Below are positions 14,750-19,341 of a stretch of 19,341 nt of DNA, piece by piece. The stretch spans positions 1 to 19,341 of the forward strand of contig JAFGOO010000035.1 in assembly GCA_016926455.1 (NCBI GenBank), written 5' to 3'. Position 1 is the first letter of the stretch; the number at the start of each line of letters is the position of its first letter. This DNA comes from Methanosarcinaceae archaeon (GTDB taxonomy: Archaea > Halobacteriota > Methanosarcinia > Methanosarcinales > Methanosarcinaceae). The notes under the pieces were generated by a model. It saw nothing but the letters and a program-made list of their open reading frames with translations. It had not been told where the DNA came from and searched no databases. The translations under genes and the position numbers were made by a program.

Positions 14750-15454
14750 TTATATTTTATTGTTTTGATTCCTAGGATGCAGCTTTGCCACTAACCCGAG
14801 ATGATCCTCATGATATGGTGTAAGTTCATGCATCTTCAGTACTTCAAACCCAACACTGAAATCGCGTTCCAGTTTCCTGATCTCTTCTTTGAATATTTTC
14901 TTTGGATTTACCACTGTATCGATACTTCTCGCCTTGATAGCAAGCATCAGAAAGCCATCTTTTTTTAGGAACTGCTTTGCATTCAAAGCAGCGATCTCTG
15001 CTTGGTTTGGCTGTGCAACGTCTTGGAAAATAACATCAACCGTTTCCACAATATGGGCATAAAGATGGGGTTTTTCGGCATCTGCAAGGATTGGGATAAT
15101 ATTTGGACGTTTGTCGCAGAGCTGGATCAGATCCCGCATGGTACGAGTGGAAAACTCTACTGCATACACGATACCTTCTGGAATAATATCTGAAACATGG
15201 CTGACGGTCGTCCCGGATGCTGCACCCAGATAAAGAACCCTCGAATCCTTAGCAATTGGAATCTCGAATTTTTTAAGCACCATCGCACCAAGTTTGCTGC
15301 GGTGCGCATCCCATAAACGATATTCATCACCCTCAAATTCAACAAGCTTTTCACCATAAACGCTTATACTTGGAACTAGGTTTTTCGTGGCAAGTTGTTT
15401 CGTTTCACCTCTTATGATTGTGAATATTCCAGATGACATCTTAGCGACTCTCAT
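14750..15454 (-). CDS. flpA: Fibrillarin-like rRNA/tRNA 2'-O-methyltransferase
   Basis: Fibrillarin is the methyltransferase of the C/D-box guide RNP, using SAM to methylate ribose 2'-OH groups in rRNA and tRNA. The 234-residue protein shows the SAM-binding VLYLGAASGTTVSHVSD (73-89) and AVEFSTRTMRDL (98-109), then the catalytic-site strand VIFQDVAQPNQ. Family features YGEKLVEFEGDEYRLWDAHRS (33-53) are present. The ATG directly abuts the Nop5 stop, and GGAGG lies within the end of nop5, so the two are translationally coupled. Nop5 bridges fibrillarin to L7Ae and the guide RNA; L7Ae itself is not in the window. A second Met at residue 6 is a possible start but has a poorer upstream site. Confidence 0.97.
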   Translation of the reverse strand: MRVAKMSSGIFTIIRGETKQLATKNLVPSISVYGEKLVEFEGDEYRLWDAHRSKLGAMVLKKFEIPIAKDSRVLYLGAASGTTVSHVSDIIPEGIVYAVEFSTRTMRDLIQLCDKRPNIIPILADAEKPHLYAHIVETVDVIFQDVAQPNQAEIAALNAKQFLKKDGFLMLAIKARSIDTVVNPKKIFKEEIRKLERDFSVGFEVLKMHELTPYHEDHLGLVAKLHPRNQNNKI

Positions 15455-16477
15455 TCATCCATGCCTCCTGATCTTCTTGCTTATGGACTTTACTCCAATG
15501 GTCTTTTTTGATTTTTTTGGTGCATTTGGATTTGCGAGTCTGATGACTTCTATCTTTCTGGCAAGTTCCACTTCAAGCGACTCGTCCAGTTTACCAGAAT
15601 ACAAATCGATTCTTGACGCAAGGCTTATTTTCGCAGCAACCGCCCTTGCAATCTTACCTCTCTGCCACCATGGTGCATTTTTGATTAGTGGATGATTATA
15701 AATGATACCATGTTTGGGTGAAGGAGCGCGGGCGCGGAGATGTTTAAAAAGAGCCCTATTCGCCCCTATTACTTGTACTGTACTGGATGGGAAATAAGCA
15801 AGTCTTTCAAAACCACCAGCAAGGCTTATCAAGCGCGCACCAAGCAGTGTACCTGCAACACTTGCAAGATTCGGGCCAGTTGAAGTCATAATTTCTGCAA
15901 GGTAAGTTTCGATCTTGCTGCGGGTTTCGTATAAATTGCAAATGTTTAGTGCAAAAGCCTTGATTAACTTCTCATCCGCGCCGGTAAGTTCCGCGCCCAT
16001 CGATGTAGCAGCATTTTCATAGAGTCCATTTTCGGGGGGTATATTTGAGCGTGAACCATACTCTGAAACGAAACATGCCAGAAGATCGCCAGTTAAACCT
16101 AGTTCAGGGAAGTAAATTCCATACCATTCAGCCAGTCGTTCGGATAAAGTATTCACTACCCCATCGATATCATCAAGTGCTTCAACTGCTTGGATAATGC
16201 GCATATCGGTGGTTCCAGACAGGGATATCTGGTATTTTGCAGCTCTGATACTAACATCTCTCAGGAGTGCATCGTATTCCTCCTTCGACTCTAAAAATCC
16301 GCATTCTACAGCAGCAGAGCGAAAGTCAAATCCAGAAGGTGGTTTATTTGCATTCACTACTTCAGTGTTAACCAGCTGTATTGCAAGTTCATCTCTGTCT
16401 TTTTGAAACAGATCACATTTTGATAATATTCCGTTATCATCAAGTGTCAGTACCCCAAACCATGTGATAAAATTCAA
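15455..16477 (-). CDS. nop5: Nop5/Nop56-like C/D guide RNP scaffold protein
   Basis: Nop5 holds the archaeal C/D-box RNP together, binding fibrillarin through its N-terminal domain, dimerising through a coiled coil and contacting L7Ae/guide RNA through the Nop domain. The latter is plain: GANRALFKHLRARAPSPKHG and IIYNHPLIKNAPWWQRGKIAR. A basic tail (APKKSKKTIGVKSISKKIRR) ends the protein. The start is uncertain. GTG at 16514-16516 gives 353 residues but overlaps mptG by 38 bases and has no ribosome-binding site. TTG at 16475-16477 lies just past the mptG stop, follows GGGGGT, and begins near the conserved NFITWFGVL strand, so I prefer it (340 residues). It forms a coupled pair with fibrillarin. 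Confidence 0.92.
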   Translation of the reverse strand: MNFITWFGVLTLDDNGILSKCDLFQKDRDELAIQLVNTEVVNANKPPSGFDFRSAAVECGFLESKEEYDALLRDVSIRAAKYQISLSGTTDMRIIQAVEALDDIDGVVNTLSERLAEWYGIYFPELGLTGDLLACFVSEYGSRSNIPPENGLYENAATSMGAELTGADEKLIKAFALNICNLYETRSKIETYLAEIMTSTGPNLASVAGTLLGARLISLAGGFERLAYFPSSTVQVIGANRALFKHLRARAPSPKHGIIYNHPLIKNAPWWQRGKIARAVAAKISLASRIDLYSGKLDESLEVELARKIEVIRLANPNAPKKSKKTIGVKSISKKIRRHG

Positions 16478-16478
16478 T

Positions 16479-17438
16479 TCAGACCCCCGAGATCTTTGCT
16501 CCTCTGTTATTTGCACGAGTAATCATGACACGTCCTCCAATTGTCTCGTCTAACATTTTCTGCACATCATTTTTGATTTGATTGGCCTGTGTCCTGCTAT
16601 CAATGAAACCGTATACCGCCGGTCCAAAAGAACTCATTCCCGCACCGTAGGTGCCGCTATCTTGCATGAACTCGATAACGTCCCTTACGGATTGGGATTG
16701 CAATTCAACTTCAAGTTTCTTGAAACCCACAGTAAGCAGTCTATTTACTGCACAACCGAAACTTTCGATATCATTTTCCAAAACGGCAGGCATCATCTGC
16801 ATCAGGATTATATGAGCAACGTGCTGCACTTCACGCAGGGGAATTGGACACTCTTTTTTGAAAATATCCACTTCTTTTACATCATGTGCACCCTGTGTGT
16901 CAGGAAGTGCAAGTATGATATCCCAATCCGGGAAATCATGCCTGAAAAGAACGGGTGCGGGGTCAGCACGGCTTGCTGCAGACGGTGAGAAAGCACCCTT
17001 GTCGCTGAATTTGTGTCCACCATCAACAATAAAACCACCTTTTTCAAAAGCAGCCACTCCGATTCCGGAAGTTCCGCCCCTTCCAACTGCAATCGCAAGT
17101 TCCTTGACACTGAGCCCAAGCCCGAACAGTTCATTCACAGCAGCAGCAGCTGAAACTGCTGACTGTGTGCCTGAGCCAAGCCCGACATGAGCAGGCATAT
17201 CTTCTATTATTTGTATTCTTATTCCCTGACCCTCTGGCAGTACAGCTTTAGCTGCCAAACGCATCCTGTCAGCAAGAGGAGAGGTGCCAATTATCTCAAT
17301 TTCATTAGATTTTTCAGCTAATAAGCCAACGTGCGGTAAATCAAGTGTAATTCCCACTCCTCCATCCACCCTGCCAATTTCAGCGTTCAGGTCTATCAAT
17401 GTCAGATGAAGGCGAGAGGGAGATATTATTTCAATCAT
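16479..17438 (-). CDS. mptG: Beta-ribofuranosylaminobenzene 5'-phosphate synthase (GHMP family)
   Basis: RFAP synthase condenses p-hydroxybenzoate or p-aminobenzoate with PRPP, the first committed step in making the methanopterin-type C1 carrier. This 319-residue protein shows the family opening MIEIISPSRLHLTLIDLN, the GHMP-kinase-like glycine loop PAHVGLGSGTQSAVSAAAAV (82-101), GRGGTSGIGVAAFEKGGFIV and the C-terminal GAGMSSFGPAVYGF. The same frame is open to 17516, but the extra 26 residues overlap the DUF2953 gene and are not family-like. I therefore start at ATG 17436-17438. No Shine-Dalgarno sequence is present, and a TATA-like element sits about 28 bases upstream. It is the only gene here pointing directly to C1/methanogenesis-type cofactor metabolism. 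Confidence 0.95.
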   Translation of the reverse strand: MIEIISPSRLHLTLIDLNAEIGRVDGGVGITLDLPHVGLLAEKSNEIEIIGTSPLADRMRLAAKAVLPEGQGIRIQIIEDMPAHVGLGSGTQSAVSAAAAVNELFGLGLSVKELAIAVGRGGTSGIGVAAFEKGGFIVDGGHKFSDKGAFSPSAASRADPAPVLFRHDFPDWDIILALPDTQGAHDVKEVDIFKKECPIPLREVQHVAHIILMQMMPAVLENDIESFGCAVNRLLTVGFKKLEVELQSQSVRDVIEFMQDSGTYGAGMSSFGPAVYGFIDSRTQANQIKNDVQKMLDETIGGRVMITRANNRGAKISGV

Positions 17439-17460
17439 GTTTTTTGTATCGTTGCTACAT

Positions 17461-17470
17461 ATTATTAAAT
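17461..17470 (-). promoter_or_regulatory. Candidate TATA box for mptG, inside the end of the upstream gene
   Basis: On the minus strand ATTTAATAAT overlaps the stop codon of the DUF2953 gene and is centred about 28 bases before the mptG ATG. With no ribosome-binding site visible, it suggests a separate leaderless transcript for mptG and the nop5-fibrillarin genes behind it. This is position-based inference. Confidence 0.35.
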
Positions 17471-18097
17471 ATTGATACTTGGTTTTGGAATGTGTTGCCT
17501 TCGAATAATTGTCCATGCTAAACTTAAAACTTTCCTATTACTTACAAAACTTAGGACTGGAAGAAAGAGTGAACATAATCTTAAACGGACCTCAGCAATA
17601 AAATAAAAATCAAAGACCGTGTCCATAAATTGAGGATTTATTGAATAGTTGCAATTTTTGCATTTCTGATATAGTAAAGCATTTGTTGAATAAAGAAAAC
17701 CACAGACAATACCAGTATCGTATGGATCCTGGAAACCAAAGGTGATGTCAGAGGATATCTTCTGAATCTTGAAAACCTTAAAAAGCTCCTCTAATAATTT
17801 CAAAAATGGTTTTTTAACTGTCCTGATAATTCCAATCATCTCAGAGACATTCCTGATACTGCTTTTCTCTCCAGACTTTTTTACCTTGTCTTCAGTTTCA
17901 TTCTTATCTTTTCGTTTTTTGGTTCTTTTTCCTTTCTTTTTGATTGTATAGGACAATCCCATCCAATTTACTGTGACCCTTTTATCGATTAAATCTTTTT
18001 TTTTGCTTATATCAATGATTACGTTAAAAGAAATAAAGAGTATTAACAGAATTAGTAATAAAATACAAAAAGCTGCTTCATAGAGAATAGGCAACAT
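17465..18097 (-). CDS. DUF2953 domain membrane protein (YtfI-like)
   Basis: This 210-residue protein has one strong hydrophobic N-terminal segment (about 5-30, leucine/isoleucine-rich) anchoring it to the membrane. A strand VTVNWMGLSYTI, a long Lys/Glu-rich linker (about 53-80) and a DUF2953 core with FGFQDPYDTGIVCGFLYS follow. The C-terminal amphipathic stretch includes FYFIAEVRLRLCSLFLPVLS. The DP-x-x-TG motif is the family hallmark. In Bacilli the DUF2953 protein YtfI is encoded beside YtfJ (GerW); here the GerW-like gene lies 66 bp upstream on the same strand, the same pairing. The function is unknown in archaea. The highly charged linker is low-complexity and A-rich. Confidence 0.82.
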   Translation of the reverse strand: MLPILYEAAFCILLLILLILFISFNVIIDISKKKDLIDKRVTVNWMGLSYTIKKKGKRTKKRKDKNETEDKVKKSGEKSSIRNVSEMIGIIRTVKKPFLKLLEELFKVFKIQKISSDITFGFQDPYDTGIVCGFLYSTNALLYQKCKNCNYSINPQFMDTVFDFYFIAEVRLRLCSLFLPVLSFVSNRKVLSLAWTIIRRQHIPKPSINI

Positions 18098-18163
18098 GTG
18101 TGATTAACGGATAATTACAACCAGACCCTATATTGAGCTCGATTAAAGAAAGAAGGAGTAGGA

Positions 18164-18571
18164 CTAATCAATACTTCCTTTTTCTTCTCCGGTTACCTCG
18201 CCCTCTTTTTTTTCATTCTTTGACATCTTGCTCTTAATCGATTTTATGTTATCGATAACCTCTGGTACAGCTTCTATAATCTTTCCAAGATCTGTTTTTC
18301 CAGAGATCTTAAGGAGACGAACCTCTTCATCAGATATCACAATGAAAGCTATCGGCTCAATCTTTGCACCGGCGCCACCCCCACCACCGGAACCCACATT
18401 TCCTTTATTTTCAGTTCCCTCTCCACTACCACATCCAAACCCGAATGTCACTTTTGTGACTGGTATGATTGTTTTACCTGCGGCAATTACTGAATCCCCG
18501 ACAACGGTTTTTGTGGTTACGATTCTTTCAAGCTCTCCAGCTAGTTCTTTTATTATTTGTTCAAGAGCCAT
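18164..18571 (-). CDS. GerW/YtfJ family protein
   Basis: This 135-residue protein matches the GerW (YtfJ) family: IVTTKTVVGDSVIAAGKTII then PVTKVTFGFGCGSGEG near the N-terminus, a glycine-rich loop (about 46-67), and IEPIAFIVISDEEVRLLKIS. The C-terminal tail is highly charged. In Bacillus it is a sporulation protein needed for certain germinants, yet homologues occur in non-sporulating bacteria and archaea, so sporulation is not implied. It has no signal peptide. The ATG follows GGGGGGTAAATATC, a plausible ribosome-binding site. AT-rich sequence at 18610-18650 (minus strand TGTTAAAATAAATAAAAG) may hold its promoter. It is probably co-transcribed with the DUF2953 gene. Confidence 0.88.
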   Translation of the reverse strand: MALEQIIKELAGELERIVTTKTVVGDSVIAAGKTIIPVTKVTFGFGCGSGEGTENKGNVGSGGGGGAGAKIEPIAFIVISDEEVRLLKISGKTDLGKIIEAVPEVIDNIKSIKSKMSKNEKKEGEVTGEEKGSID

Positions 18572-18751
18572 GATATTTACCCCCCTTATTCGTTAGCAAT
18601 ATGAACTTTTATTTATTTTAACATTTAATAATAAGATTGTCCACATAAAAAAGTTATCCTGCAAAAAATCATTTATCAGACTCTTGCATTTAATCTCCAT
18701 TTCAGTTCAAATATTTAAAATAGAATCTCTATAAAATTGTGTTTTGATTTT

Positions 18752-19054
18752 ATCACTTTTGGAATAAGAAGACCAACGTTTTTAAACTGAAGATGAATGA
18801 TGTCAAATGTCTGTACTCACATCAAACCACATATAAAATTGTTACCCGTTAGGTCTTGTAACGAATACCGTTCTAAATCAATACATATAAAGCCGATTGA
18901 GTTAGGAATGGAATACAGTAGATCATAAAGCCTGTGGAGATCCAAGTGGGTATTCTTTGAAGCAGGAGGCCAGCCTATTTATGGGGTGGTAGTTTACAAT
19001 AATTGGGGTGTAGGGGTAGAAAAAGCCCATGACTTTAGTCATGGGGGTAGTCAG
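18752..19054 (+). mobile_element. IS200/IS605-derived repeat, copy C, with right-end hairpin
   Basis: Starting ATCACTTTTGGAATAAG, this copy follows the same course as A and B, although its 5' hairpin is eroded (about 18775-18790). Its 3' half reads ACGDPSGYSLKQEASLFMGW and TAG, the TnpB C-terminal tail, with the same frame-breaking deletion as copy B. It alone continues into the segment AATTGGGGTGTAGGGGTAG and a nine-pair hairpin (CCCATGACT, loop TT, AGTCATGGG; 19026-19045), then GGGTAGTCAG. That is a typical IS200/IS605 right end in archaea. No transposase (tnpA) or complete tnpB is present. It lies upstream of the GerW-like gene and of the presumed RNA gene to its right. Confidence 0.75.
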
Positions 19055-19189
19055 TAACGTTTCTGACAATGCCCGAATTCACGTGTGCGATATATTTATA
19101 TAATAGTCTGTATATGTAAGAAGCCCTTGTAATGCGTGTAGGATTGATATCCGTTTATCATTACAAAATACGTCCAAATATAAGCTCAT

Positions 19190-19341
19190 AAAAACGATTA
19201 TATATGAGATGTATCAAATGTTATAATCCTATAAATTATGGGGTTATTATATCTTATCACCACCTTATCAAGTGGAGACGGGAGTTTTTTCCCTGTCTGA
19301 CGTTGGATTAGGCAGTTCGGTTAATTCTGATCGGTAGTTAA
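19190..19341 (+). ncRNA. Possible 5' end of a structured RNA (SRP/7S RNA-like), cut by window
   Basis: Promoter-like sequence (AAACGATTATATATGAG, 19193-19209, and TTATTATATC, 19244-19253) precedes about 70 bases without an open frame. Three stem candidates occur: CCAC-C-TT/AAGTGG around 19263-19276, AGACGGG/CCCtGTCT around 19277-19299, and the segment GGATTAGGCAGTTCGG then TTAATTCTGATCGG. The last resembles the archaeal SRP RNA Alu domain, where UAGG, GUUCGG and CUGU occur in this order with the same five-base spacing between GUUCGG and yCUG. The comparison is from memory, and the RNA's remainder lies outside the window. A long mRNA leader or riboswitch is an alternative. The stretch 19055-19190 shows no feature I recognise. 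Confidence 0.3.

Noticed and set aside
17439..17516. 26-residue N-terminal extension of mptG
   Set aside because: It overlaps the DUF2953 gene end and does not resemble the RFAP synthase N-terminus, which begins at MIEIISPSRLHL.

Overview
The window looks like the chromosome of a euryarchaeon of the methanogen lineage, most likely Methanosarcinales or a related methane- or alkane-oxidising group. The evidence is archaeal information-processing genes (TFE, NMD3, S3Ae, S15, RecJ-like DHH protein, Pcc1, Nop5, fibrillarin), a methanogen-type (class II, zinc-dependent) seryl-tRNA synthetase, and the methanopterin-pathway enzyme beta-RFAP synthase. Promoters, where visible, are AT-rich TATA boxes and several genes start with TTG. 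Assignment below class level is inference.

Layout. Positions 1-3753 (+ strand): the 3' part of an MBF1 gene, a 16-cysteine ferredoxin-like protein overlapping an aldehyde:ferredoxin oxidoreductase, then proC. Positions 3784-7147 (- strand): an HD-domain protein translationally coupled to TFE, then an ATP-grasp ligase following NMD3. Positions 7148-12580 (- strand genes with + strand mobile debris): rps3ae, serS, pcc1 and a recJ-like gene, interrupted by insertion-sequence relics and a collapsed sugar-1-phosphate nucleotidyltransferase pseudogene. Positions 12581-17438 (- strand): rps15 with a long structured leader, hisS, fibrillarin, nop5 and mptG. Positions 17465-18571 (- strand): a DUF2953 membrane protein and a GerW/YtfJ-like protein, the same pair known as ytfI-ytfJ in Bacilli. 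The right end carries another mobile relic and a strong-looking promoter for what may be the 5' end of a structured RNA.

The most interesting element is a family of three related repeats of about 260-300 bp (8412-8687, 12140-12396, 18752-19054), all on the + strand, opposite to the surrounding genes. Their 3' halves translate into the C-terminal tail of an IS200/IS605 (IS1341-type) TnpB. Two have a clear 5' hairpin and one keeps a typical IS605 right-end hairpin. Two copies share the same frame-breaking deletion, so they appear to have spread after the coding frame was lost: a non-autonomous element, possibly carrying an omega-RNA-like scaffold. A separate N-terminal tnpB relic (7300-7695) and an isolated right-end scrap (7192-7221) lie in the same orientation.

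Functionally the window is mostly translation, RNA modification and transcription housekeeping (2'-O-methylation guide RNP, KEOPS, tRNA charging, ribosomal proteins), with one redox module (ferredoxin-AOR) and one cofactor gene (mptG). No tRNA, rRNA or CRISPR array was recognised.
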